From Mesomycoplasma ovipneumoniae SC01 (GTDB lineage: Bacteria > Bacillota_I > Bacilli_A > Mycoplasmatales > Metamycoplasmataceae), in assembly GCF_000218525.1 (NCBI RefSeq), contig NZ_AFHO01000012.1, positions 57,924 to 121,923 on the forward strand: DNA of 64,000 nt, given 5' to 3'. Positions 47,301-57,446 of the stretch are shown here, piece by piece (position 1 is the first letter of the stretch; each line of letters starts with the position of its first letter). The translations under genes and the position numbers were made by a program. The notes under the pieces were generated by a model. It did no database searches. It was not told the origin of the DNA and worked only from the letters and a program-made list of their open reading frames with translations.

Positions 47301-47947
47301 AAAATCCGGGTTACACTTCTTCTAGTGGAAGTACACAAGTTGACTCAATTGTCGCTTTAATTTCCGGCGCTGATGGCGAAGCTGACACAAGACTCCAATT
47401 TAGTGAGCCAAGTTCAACTCCTGGTTCTGGTGGTGGCGGTGGTGGTTCAAGCAATGGGTCTACCGCTGAAGCAACAAACATAATTCAACTAATTTTTGGA
47501 TTTACCCCTCCAGATCCTTTCAGACAAACTAATGTAAACAAAGGTGAAGCTGATGACTTTGACTTTATTAAAGATGGAGATTTAATGTTCTTAACTTTAT
47601 TAAAGAATCAAAATAAATGGACAATTTGACTTACTTCAGCAAAAGCAAAAAACCCTTATACTCAAAGAATTTCTAGTGTTTTAGACCTAAGTTTTTCACG
47701 GGTTGATCATGCTAAAAATCTAACTTGAACTCATTTAGGTCCTAAAGTTGAAGCAGGTTCTACAGCTGCATCTGGAACATCTGGAGCATCTGGCGGATCT
47801 GCAACAACTACAACCCAAACCCAAACCGCCTCTCCAGCCCAAATCTTGCTCAAAGGTTTTGCCGTTTATGACTCACCTACTTTAGCAACAAATGTTGAGG
47901 CAGTTTCAAGTTTAAATAATCATTTTATTAAAAAATTCATTAATTAA
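44357..47947 (+). CDS. P102-like adhesin family protein
   Basis: A 1,196-residue partner of the P97-like protein, with an N-terminal transmembrane anchor (about residues 14-38). P102-type proteins bind plasminogen and fibronectin and are cut on the cell surface. A Glu/Pro/Ala/Thr-rich segment (about 640-720) ends in TSATAFQDDQ, matching the [S/T]-X-F-X-[D/E] cleavage motif reported for this family, with the predicted cut after Phe 725. A second Thr-rich run (about 885-925) and a Gly/Ser run (about 1020-1035) follow. ATG follows AAAGGAG. A terminator follows at 47972-48012. Confidence 0.83.
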
Positions 47948-47971
47948 TTTTTTAATAAAATAAATGAGAAT

Positions 47972-48012
47972 CAAAAAAGTAAACTTTTAAAGACAAAAGT
48001 TTACTTTTTTGT
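47972..48012 (+). terminator. Terminator of the P97/P102-like operon
   Basis: AAAAAAGTAAACTTTT pairs with AAAAGTTTACTTTTTT, 16 bp with a short loop and a T-run. It lies 25 bases after the P102-like stop. Confidence 0.8.
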
Positions 48013-48068
48013 ATTAATAATAATACTTTATATTAAAATATAAAATAAATCATTATAATTATTATATT

Positions 48069-48398
48069 ATGCAAACAAATCCTTTTTATTCTGGAATTAG
48101 ACTAATAGATCTTCCACAACCGGTTTTAATTAGTCTTTCTGTTATTTTTTTTGTTCTTGCGATAGTTTCAATTTCATTTCACAAATACACAAGAAAAAAA
48201 ATTCAACAATACAAAGAACTTCAAATGGAAGATTGGAAAAGAGAAAATCCGGGCAAAAAACATTTCACTTACGAGCAGACAAAAATGTTTTTACCCGCTT
48301 GACAAAGAGCAAAATACAATGCCCACATTTTTTTGTCTGTAATTTTCGTTGTTGGCGGTTTTGTTTTTGCATTTGGCAACACACTAACAACTTTATAA
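48069..48398 (+). CDS. Small two-helix membrane protein
   Basis: A 109-residue protein with hydrophobic segments at about residues 19-37 and 88-105 and a basic, charged loop between (YTRKKIQQYKELQMEDWKRENPGKKH). One TGA Trp codon lies at 48300. I recognise no family. ATG comes only ~10 bases after a TATAAT (48054-48059), so the transcript is probably leaderless. It stands alone between the adhesin terminator and a terminator at 48503-48534. Confidence 0.7.
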
Positions 48399-48502
48399 GT
48401 CTAATTTTTGCTGTTTTTGTCGATAAAATTATTTTTTCTTAGTTTTTCCCAAAAACTTAAAAATTGACAAAAAAATTTTTAATCTTTTCAGACCCCAAAT
48501 AC

Positions 48503-48540
48503 AAAAAAATCCTATAAATTCATAGGGTTTTTTTATTTTT
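48503..48540 (+). terminator. Terminator after the small membrane protein
   Basis: AAAAAAATCCTAT pairs with ATAGGGTTTTTTT around a 5-6 base loop, with a T-rich tail. It separates the small gene from the nrd operon. Confidence 0.75.
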
Positions 48541-48662
48541 TGCGCATAAAAAAAGTAAAAAAATAAATTTAAAAATAAAATTTTTTAAAAGCCTTTTTAT
48601 TTTTGGTAAAATTATAGTCCATTTAATTTTAATTACTTAAAGAGCTATTTAGAGGTGAAAAA

Positions 48663-49715
48663 ATGAGTCAAGAAAACAACAACTTAAACTTAAAAATTAA
48701 ACAAAAAAATGATTACTATAACCTTTCAGTTTCGCCTCTTGAGTATGCCTATAACAATTTTTCGGGCAAAATGCGGGCAGTAAACTGAAATGTCATCAAT
48801 GATCCTAAAGATTTAGAAGTTTGAACACGTGTAGTTCAAAATTTCTGAATTCCAGAAAAAATTCCGCTTTCAAACGATTTAGAATCATGAAGAACTTTAT
48901 CGCCAGAATGACAACAACTTGTAACCCGAACTTTTACTGGTCTAACTTTGCTTGATACAATTCAAGCAACAATTGGAGATGTAGCCCAAATTGGTCATTC
49001 TTTGACCGATCACGAGCAAGTTATATATGCTAATTTTGCTTTCATGGTAGGAGTTCATGCTCGTTCTTATGGTTCGATTTTTTCAACTTTTTGTTCAAGT
49101 GAAGAAATCGAAGAGGCACACAATTGAGTAATAAATAACGAAAAATTACAAAAAAGGGCAAGAATTTTAATACCTTTTTATGTTGGAAAAGATCCTTTAA
49201 AATCAAAAGTTGCTGCCGCACTAATGCCTGGTTTTCTACTTTATGGCGGTTTTTATCTCCCTTTTTACCTTTCTTCGCGTTCAAAATTGCCAAATACTTC
49301 TGATATTATTCGTTTAATTTTACGCGACAAAGTAATACACAATTATTATTCAGGCTATAAATATCAAAGAAAGGTTGAAAAACTAAGCCCTGAAAAACAA
49401 AAAGAAATGAAAGACTTTGTTTTTGATTTACTTTATAAATTAATTGACTTAGAAAAAGATTATTTATATGACTTATATTCTGAAGTTGGACTTGCTGAAT
49501 CTGCAATAAAATTTAGTCTTTATAATGCAGGCAAATTTTTACAAAACTTAGGATATGACTCACCTTTTACAAAAGAAGAAACTGAAATTGAACCTGAAGT
49601 TTTTAGCCAATTATCAGCCCGCGCAGACGAGAATCATGATTTTTTCTCAGGAAATGGTTCTTCTTATGTAATGGCACTTGCCGAAGAAACAGAAGATGAA
49701 GATTGGGAGTTCTAA
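48663..49715 (+). CDS. nrdF: NrdF, ribonucleotide reductase R2 of the metal-free class Ie (VPK) type
   Basis: The 350-residue radical-generating subunit of class I ribonucleotide reductase. Aligning by eye with canonical R2, the first Asp (LTLLDTIQ, Asp 98), both His (HARSY, His 132; VIHNYY, His 226) and radical Tyr 136 are kept. The three other carboxylate ligands are replaced: Glu to Val 129 (FMVGVH), Glu to Pro 189 (LMPGFLLYGG) and Glu to Lys 223 (LRDKVIH). This Val-Pro-Lys set defines class Ie R2 proteins of Mollicutes, which use a DOPA radical made on that Tyr without metal and need NrdI for activation. nrdI follows directly. AGGTGAAA precedes ATG. Confidence 0.95.
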
Positions 49716-49716
49716 A

Positions 49717-50172
49717 ATGGAAAACAACAAAAAACCCTATGAATTAAGCGATTATCCTAAACCTAAAGGCGAAATTTTTCTTGTTTATTTCTCTTCAATT
49801 TCTAATAATACTCACCGTTTTATTGAAAAACTTGGACTGAAAAATCAAAGAATCCCAATTGATATGGATTCTCAAATCGAAGTTAATCAAGATTATGTAC
49901 TTTTTTGTCCTACTTACAGCGGCGGAAAAGGTGAAACAAGTGGTTCAGTACCAAAACCGGTAATAAAATTTTTAAATAATGAGCAAAACCGTAAATTTTG
50001 TAAAGGAGTTATTGCCTCTGGAAACACTAATTTTGGCGATACATACGCTCTTGCTGGTCCGGTTTTATCAAAAAAATTGAATGTCCCTTTTTTATATCAC
50101 TTTGAGCTCTTAGGGACTTCTGAAGATGTTATTAATGTTAAGACAATATTAAATAATTTTTGGGAAAAATAA
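49717..50172 (+). CDS. nrdI: NrdI flavodoxin-like activator
   Basis: A 151-residue flavodoxin-like protein. FMN-binding loops are visible: VYFSSISNNTHRFIEKLG, FCPTYSGGKGETSGSVPKPV and ASGNTNFGDTYALAG. NrdI supplies the oxidant that generates the R2 radical; for class Ie NrdF it is required for DOPA formation. It begins one base after the nrdF stop and its stop overlaps the nrdE start (TAATG). Confidence 0.94.
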   Translation: MENNKKPYELSDYPKPKGEIFLVYFSSISNNTHRFIEKLGLKNQRIPIDMDSQIEVNQDYVLFCPTYSGGKGETSGSVPKPVIKFLNNEQNRKFCKGVIASGNTNFGDTYALAGPVLSKKLNVPFLYHFELLGTSEDVINVKTILNNFWEK

Positions 50173-52334
50173 TGAAAACACACGATAAAAATCACGCTTT
50201 TAGTTCTAGTAGTTCTGAAAGTTATATTAGTCTAAATGCAAAGGCCAAATTATTTTCAAAAAATCCAGATTCATATAAATTTGATATTTTAGCTGCGCAA
50301 AAATATATTAGTGAACATATTGAGCCTAGATTTAAAGTATTTAATTCGTTTAAAGACCGAATTAAATTTTTGCTTAGTCAAAATTATTATGACCCTGCAG
50401 TCATAAATCAATATTCATTTGAACAACTTGAAGAATTAAATCAAAAAGCTTGAAGTTATAATCATTTTTTCCCTTCATTTATGGGTGCTTTTAAATTTTA
50501 TTCTTCATATGCCCTAAAATCTGATGATAATTTGACATATTTAGAACATTTTCCTGATCGGGCTTTGTTAAATAGTTTATTTTTGGCTAATGGAAATTTT
50601 GAAGATGCCAAACAAATTCTTGAGCAAATAATGTTAGGCAGATTTCAACCAGCCACCCCAACTTTTTTAAATGCAGGAAAACTAAGAAGAGGAGAGTTTG
50701 TTTCTTGCTATTTAATTAGAGTTGAAGACAATATGGAATCAATTTCGCGTGCAATTACAACTTCTTTGCAACTTTCAAAGCGTGGTGGCGGAGTTAGTGT
50801 TTTGCTGACAAATTTACGTGAATTAGGGGCACCAATTAAAAACATTGAAAATCAAGCAACAGGTGTAATTCCTGTCATGAAAATACTTGAAGACTCATTT
50901 TCGTATGCAAACCAACTTGGGCAACGTCAAGGAGCCGGTGCTGTTTATTTAAATGTTCATCATCCGGATATCCTGTCTTTCCTTGATACAAAAAGGGAAA
51001 ATGCTGATGAAAAAATAAGAATAAAATCGCTCTCTTTAGGCGTTATAATCCCAAATATAACACTAACTTTGGCCAAAAACAACGAGCAAATGGCACTTTT
51101 TTCTGTTTATGATACCGAAAAGTTTTACAAAAAACCTTTTAGTGACATTTCAATTACTCAAGAATATTACAAAATGTTAGATAATCCCCAAATTAAAAAA
51201 ACTTTTATTTCAGCAAGAAAACTATTTCAAACAATTGCTGAATTACAATTTGAAAGCGGTTATCCTTATATTTTATTTGAAGACACTGTTAATGATGCAA
51301 ATGCTCATCCAAATCGTGTTGTAATGTCAAATTTATGTTCAGAAATTACTCAACCTTCAACTCCAAGTTCTTATTTTTCTGATTTAACATTTAAAGAAAT
51401 CGGTCAAGATATCTGCTGTAATTTAGGTTCATTAAACATTGATAAAGCCATGGAATCAGGTAAAGATTTTCAAAAAATGGTTCACTATTCAGTCATTGGT
51501 CTTGATAGTGTTTCAAGAAATTCCGATCTTTCAGTTGCCCCTTCAATTCAAAAAGGGAATAATTTAAACCATGCAATCGGACTTGGAGCTATGAATTTAC
51601 ACGGTTTTTTGGCCAAAAACCAAATAATGTATGACTCAGAAGAAGCCCTTGATTTTACAAATATTTTCTTTTATTGTCTAGCTTTTGCTGCTTTTAAGTC
51701 TTCTTTAGAATTGGCAAAAAAATTTGGTTCTTTTGCTGGTTTTGAAAAAACCACATTTGCCAGCGGCAAATATTTTGAAAAATACACAAAAGTTGATGAC
51801 TCAACTTTTGTACCAAAAACAGCTAAAATTCAGCAACTTTTTGAAGACTATCAAGTTGACATCCCGACTCAACAAGACTGGATTGAACTTGCTGAGCAAA
51901 TTAAAATTCACGGAATTGCAAATTCACATTTAATGGCTGTAGCTCCAACTGGGTCAATTTCTTATCTTAGTTCTTGTACCCCTTCATTGCAGCCGGTTGT
52001 TGCTCCTGTTGAAGTTAGAAAAGAAGGAAAATTAGGGCGAATTTATGTTCCTTCATATCAATTAGGTCCAAAAACATACGATTTTTATCAAAAAGGTGCA
52101 TACGAACTTGGACCAATTCCAATTATTAACATCGTTGCCGAAGCTCAAAAACATGTGGATCAGTCAATTTCAATGACATTATTTTTAACTGACAAGGCAA
52201 CAACTCGCGATTTAAATAAAGCATATATTCATGCCTTTAAAAAAGGTTGCAAGTCAATTTATTATGTAAGAATTCGCCAAGATGTCCTTGAAGATTCAGA
52301 AAATTATGAATTTTGCGAGTCTTGTGCCGTTTAA
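50172..52334 (+). CDS. nrdE: NrdE, class Ib ribonucleotide reductase large subunit
   Basis: A 720-residue catalytic subunit reducing NDPs to dNDPs. Visible are the substrate-site Cys in EFVSCYLIRVEDNMESI, the radical-site region NLCSEI and ICCNLGSLN, the PTGSISYLS loop near residue 590 and the C-terminal redox pair CESC. No N-terminal ATP cone, as expected for class Ib. No nrdH is seen beside it. The stop codon lies within the arm of a terminator palindrome shared with the convergent dUTPase gene. Confidence 0.95.
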
Positions 52335-52366
52335 TTTTTCAAAATAAAATTATTTTGAAAAATTAA
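52331..52366. terminator. Bidirectional terminator shared by nrdE and the dUTPase gene
   Basis: TTAATTTTTCAAAATAA and TTATTTTGAAAAATTAA form a perfect 17-bp stem with a 2-base loop. The left arm contains the nrdE stop codon; the right arm ends just before the dUTPase stop at 52369. Confidence 0.8.
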
Positions 52367-52368
52367 AT

Positions 52369-52878
52369 TTAATATTGATTTTTAATTCTTTCAAGATTTT
52401 TATTGTATTTTTCCAAATAAGCTTGAGTCACTTGATCAATACTTCAGTTCAAAATTTCAATAAAGCCAAGGAAATATTCAAACAAATTAACAAGAGTTTC
52501 TTTTTCCTTTTTATGCAAAAAATCAGAGGCTAAAATAAAGACTTTTTTAAATTGCTCGTTAATATCTTTGTTTTTGACAAATTTTGTTTCAAAAACTTGT
52601 TGGCTTTGAAAATGAATTCCGGCTGAAACAAGAAAATGAATTGCATCAACAAATTCTTCGATAGTTTTATCAAAATTAGACTTTTTGTTAATTTTTCAAT
52701 ATTTAAAGCTTTCAATTTCATTTGCAAATTCAGCAATTTCAACTATCGCAGCAATTATTACCTTATCTTGTCATTGGTGATCAACCTTTGTAATTAAATC
52801 ATTACCATAACTATATTCAGCAAAAAGTTTATCTAGAATTTTTTGTTTTTCAAAAATTAGTTTTAAATCAACAATCAT
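52369..52878 (-). CDS. All-alpha dimeric-type dUTPase
   Basis: A 169-residue helical protein with several TGA Trp codons. The motifs EIAEFANEIESFKYW and EEFVDAIHFLVSAGI carry the acidic residues (E..E / E..D) that bind magnesium in the all-alpha NTP pyrophosphatase superfamily, and the length fits the dUTPase_2 type that hydrolyses dUTP to dUMP. That makes functional sense beside the ribonucleotide reductase operon, with which it converges. MazG-like or other dNTP specificity cannot be excluded. Confidence 0.78.
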
Positions 52879-52971
52879 ATTACTTCACACAAATAAATAT
52901 ATAATTAATAAATGTATAATTATATATTTATTTGTTAATTTTTCAAAGAAAAAAAATTATTCTGATTTTCC

Positions 52972-53547
52972 GATTTTGGCAGTTTGATGGCAAAAATTCA
53001 CTTTTTAGTGAATAAAAATATGAAAAAATACCTATAAATCCGTGTTTTTTTGACCTAAAATCTTAATTTTTATTATTTTAAAATTAACCTGTTGCAAAAA
53101 AAAAAAAAAAAATGCTTGGTCTAAAATAAAATTATGTTATAATAAACCTCACTAAGAATAAATTAATAAATTTGGATATTAGAATTAAGGGGGAATTAGT
53201 TATGTTTTTGTCATAATAAAATCAAAAAATGCGAATTTTCCATTATGTTTTTAAATATGATGGAATGCCTTAAATTTAACCGTTTAGAAATCTATAAATT
53301 TATGGCTTTTAATTATTGTTCTTTCAAAACTTCATATATTTTTTTAGGCTCAATGTAAGTAAAAACGAGTTTTCTATTTACATTGAGTTTAAATAGTAGT
53401 TGTATTTTTTTGTGATTTTTGTTGTTTTATTCATAAATTGATTTTTGCCAGTGTTTTAAAATTGTAATTAACTTTTGTCAAAAAAGTTAAAAAAGTGCCC
53501 AAAAAACGGACACTTTTTTAAGATTACCTCATCAAACTGGGAAAGTC
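52972..53547 (+). mobile_element. MITE-like element, copy E (576 bp, inverted)
   Basis: Opposite orientation to A-D. Ends are GATTTTGGCAGTTTGATG (52972-52989) and CATCAAACTGGGAAAGTC (53530-53547). Promoter at 53116-53143 (plus strand, 16-base spacer) behind a 17-A tract; AAGGGGGA then ATG 53202 with a four-codon frame (MFLS); hairpin 53349-53387; terminator-like stem GTGCCC/GGACAC near 53493-53520. It is flanked by 22-base direct repeats with one mismatch (52948-52969 and 53548-53569, GAAAAAAAATTATTCTG core), the clearest target duplication. About 130 bases are missing between hairpin and terminator compared with other copies. Its terminator end lies 9 bases from the flavin oxidoreductase stop. 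Confidence 0.88.
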
Positions 53548-53556
53548 GAAAAAAAA

Positions 53557-54729
53557 TTATTCTGTTTTTTTTGAATTATTTAAAATAGTTTTTCGAGCAT
53601 TTTCAGGTAAAGATTTGCCATATTCAAAATAATGGCCAATTTCTTTAAAGGCATTTTTACTTATTTTTAATTTTTCAAATTCTTCCGGTTCGAGACTTAA
53701 TTTTATTGGCTGATTTTTCTCAATTTTTTCAACAAAATCAGGATCAGGCACAAATGCTGAAGAAATTCCGACAAAATCAGAAAATTGAATAGCTTCGACT
53801 GATTTTTCTAAGGAATTTATTGAACCACTAGCAATAACTGGGATTTTTCCTTGCAATTTTTCATAAACTACATCGGAAATTAAGCGGTTAAAATTATTTG
53901 ATTTTGACCGAACTTTGTCACGAAAAACGTCAAAACCCCAACCGGCAATTGCAAGGTAAGAAATTTTTATTCCTCTTTTTTCAATTAAATCTAAGAAATC
54001 TAGGAAATTTTCGACTGTGTAACCTAAATTATCACCTCTTCGTTCCTCAGGTGTTGCCCGGTAACCTAGCAAAAAATTAGGATTCTTTGATTTTAAAATA
54101 GTTTTTTGTACTTTTTCTAATATTTCTACTAAAAACCGAGATCTATTTTCAATATTTTGGCAGCCATATTTATCATTTCGCTTGTTAGTATAATGTGAGA
54201 AAAATTCTTGCGGTAATAATTTTTGCGCTGAAGAAATTTCAACCCCATCAAAACCAGCTTTAATTGCCCTTAGACAAGCATCTGCATATTGGCTAACAAT
54301 TTTTTGAATTTGCTTTTGTGTAAGACGAAAAACCTTGTATTTTACGGGATAATTTCGCTTTTCAGCACTAGGTCCATAGCAAAAACCATCTTTTTCAATT
54401 TTTGAAACAGAGTGAGAACCAGCATGAATTAATTGCAAAATTGCGATACTTCCCTTTGATTTTATTGCTTTTGCAAGTTTTGCTAGACCTTCAATATCGC
54501 TGTCACTTTCGATACTATGACCATATTTGAACAGACTACCTGATTTACAAACGTAAACTCCACCTGTAATTATCATTGGCGCACTATGGGCTCTAGCGCT
54601 AAAAAAATCTAAATCTGCTTGGCAAACTTGGCCCATTTCAGAAAGATTAAGATTAATTGGGCTAAAAACAAATCGGTTTTTTAATGTGAAATTACCAATT
54701 TGATACGGTTTAAAAAGTTTGTTTTTCAT
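53557..54729 (-). CDS. Old yellow enzyme-family NADH:flavin oxidoreductase
   Basis: A 390-residue FMN-binding TIM-barrel protein. Visible are KPYQIGNFTLKNRFVFSPI at the start, QLIHAGSHS, the FDGVEISSAQKLLPQEFFSHYTNKRNDKYG block and IPVIASGSI. The usual substrate-binding H.H/N motif in HGAHGYL is altered to SSAQKLL. It is the last gene of the GcvH-like/sirtuin/lipoate ligase operon, where such oxidoreductases recur and may act on the lipoylated carrier or an oxidative-stress product. Its last codons lie in the target duplication of element copy E. Starts 3 bases after lplA. Confidence 0.88.
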   Translation of the reverse strand: MKNKLFKPYQIGNFTLKNRFVFSPINLNLSEMGQVCQADLDFFSARAHSAPMIITGGVYVCKSGSLFKYGHSIESDSDIEGLAKLAKAIKSKGSIAILQLIHAGSHSVSKIEKDGFCYGPSAEKRNYPVKYKVFRLTQKQIQKIVSQYADACLRAIKAGFDGVEISSAQKLLPQEFFSHYTNKRNDKYGCQNIENRSRFLVEILEKVQKTILKSKNPNFLLGYRATPEERRGDNLGYTVENFLDFLDLIEKRGIKISYLAIAGWGFDVFRDKVRSKSNNFNRLISDVVYEKLQGKIPVIASGSINSLEKSVEAIQFSDFVGISSAFVPDPDFVEKIEKNQPIKLSLEPEEFEKLKISKNAFKEIGHYFEYGKSLPENARKTILNNSKKTE

Positions 54730-54731
54730 GT

Positions 54732-55763
<1,032 letters not shown>

Positions 55764-55765
55764 TT

Positions 55766-56638
55766 TTATTCCTGTTCTGTTATTTTTTGTAGCAGTAATT
55801 TAATATCCTCATGAAAAAAATAGGATTTTTCAAGAATATCCTTGTTAGTACGGTATTTTTTCTGATTTATAACTAGATATTTTGCATTTTTGAATTTTTT
55901 TGTCATCTCTTGAAACGGCAATTTAATTAATTGCGGGGTTGTAAATCCAACCCCTATTTCAAGAAAAACTAATTTTTTATCTTTATTTTGTTCAATAAAA
56001 TTATTGTAATTTGCTTTTTGGTTGTGGAAGTTTTGATCTTCAACCATTCCTTTAAACGAAATTCTTTTGTTTATTTCTAAAAAGGCATTACATTCTGGGC
56101 ATTTTGGCAATAAATTATAATCAACCTTCATATTTTTTTGATTTTCTACCATTTTTAGAATTAGTTCATCATCTTGGTATAAAAAATTTTTACACATTTT
56201 TGAGCACTGCATTAAATTATATTTACCCTGGATGTAAAAAATTTTTTGATTGTCAAATCCTGATTTTTCAAAAAAACTATCAGAATTTGTGGTTATTATA
56301 AAAAAATTTTTATTTTCTAAAATTTTTTTCAAATTCAAAAAACTTTCTGATTCTTTAAGATCTAAAAAATTAACTTTCGCAAATCTACTATGAAAAGCTC
56401 AGTATGTTTCTCATGATCCAAAATCATAAAGCGAAGCTTGAAGCATATCTAAAAAATGATATTTTTCGATAAAATCTTTAAAATTATCACTGAATTTTGA
56501 TCCATAATAATTATTTCCATCCGCACTTGTTAGTCCTGAACCAACTCCAACAACAATTGCATCAGCTGAATCAAGGATTTTCTTGATTTTTATCGCTTGA
56601 TCTAGTATACTAAAAGTCCTCAAGTTCATCAAATTCAC
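55766..56638 (-). CDS. Class M sirtuin (SirTM-like ADP-ribosyltransferase)
   Basis: A 290-residue Sir2-fold protein. NAD-binding VVGVGSGLTSADG, TTNSDSFFEKSGF (the TQN.D equivalent), GKYNLMQCSKMC at the usual catalytic His site (no His), a Cys4 zinc site (CSKMC with PKCPEC) and EIGVGFTTPQLIKLPF are visible. SirTM enzymes ADP-ribosylate a lipoylated GcvH-like protein and lack deacetylase activity. The upstream GcvH-like and downstream LplA genes support this. Start GTG 56638 or ATG 56629; either overlaps the GcvH-like gene. No macrodomain gene to remove ADP-ribose is present in the operon. Confidence 0.82.
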
Positions 56639-56942
56639 TTTGGTCTATATCTTTTGCTTTAAAAAGTCAATTTTTGTCTGACTCATGCGAATTCAAAATT
56701 TTTGGATCCTTTTCAGCTAATTGATTTAGTTCAATAATTCTACATTTTAAGGGTGTTTTTATTGAAAAAACAGTTTTTGACGCTTCAATTTTAGCAACAA
56801 CATCATCTTTTTCTAGTTGTTTTTTATTCGTAAATTTTAAAAATCCGATTGTTCCAAGATCATCTTGTAATTCGGCCGTTAAATAGATAGTAAAAATTTC
56901 ATTTTTTTGTTCAATTATCAAGAAATTAGCAATTTTTTTCAT
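56610..56942 (-). CDS. gcvH: GcvH-like lipoyl carrier protein
   Basis: A 110-residue lipoyl-domain protein with the lipoylation motif VAKIEASKTVFSIKTPL (Lys 56), the GcvH pattern. It has no glycine-cleavage partners (gcvT, gcvP) beside it, so it is more like the GcvH-L substrate of SirTM systems. The C-terminal tail is acidic (DIDQSEFDELEDF). The start at 56942 is chosen for the AAGAGGA ribosome site; an in-frame start at 56999 would add 19 residues. First gene of the operon. Confidence 0.85.
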
Positions 56943-57261
56943 AGCAATCCTCTTAAATTTTTTGTTAATATCTAAAATGATATTACCACAAAAAAGCAAC
57001 TAATGGCAAAAAATCTATAAATATAAATAAATCAGTTCAAAAATTCAATAAATTAGTATATTAATTTCAAAAAAATCAAGAATACAGTGTCAAATTGAAG
57101 GAATGGAGAATCGCATTTAAAAACAAAATTAAGCACTCATTAAATAATAATTTGTTTAACAAATTATAAATTTTAATTAAAAAATCAAGTTAAAATACAA
57201 AAATATTTTGTAAAAAATAGTATAATGATAAACGCAAAAAAGCAATGCTAATAGACTAGTA
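56943..57261. other. Spacer upstream of the sirtuin operon
   Basis: AT-rich, no gene seen. A TATAAT at 57221-57226 (plus) could drive the pseudogene fragment and broken ABC gene to the right. The minus-strand promoter for the gcvH operon is not clear. Confidence 0.4.
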
Positions 57262-57420
57262 GTGAATTATCAAGCCGCTGGATGGAATTACAAAATATCA
57301 GAATTTGGCCAATATGCAACCGGATTTATGATAGATTACTATGAATATAGCTTAATCAAAGCAAATAATCCGCTAATTCATGACAGAACTACAAATTATA
57401 AACCCACAACATACCTATAA
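57262..57420 (+). pseudogene. C-terminal fragment of an unrecognised surface protein
   Basis: A 52-codon open piece (GTG start-like, QAAGWNYKISEFG ... DYYEYSLIKANNPL ... PTTYL, stop 57420) rich in aromatic residues, preceded at once by stops (TAG TAG TGA). It lacks a ribosome site and looks like the 3' remnant of a larger gene that once preceded the ABC gene 26 bases downstream. The family is not identified. Confidence 0.4.
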
Positions 57421-57446
57421 TATAGGCAAAACGAAGGCAAATTTTA

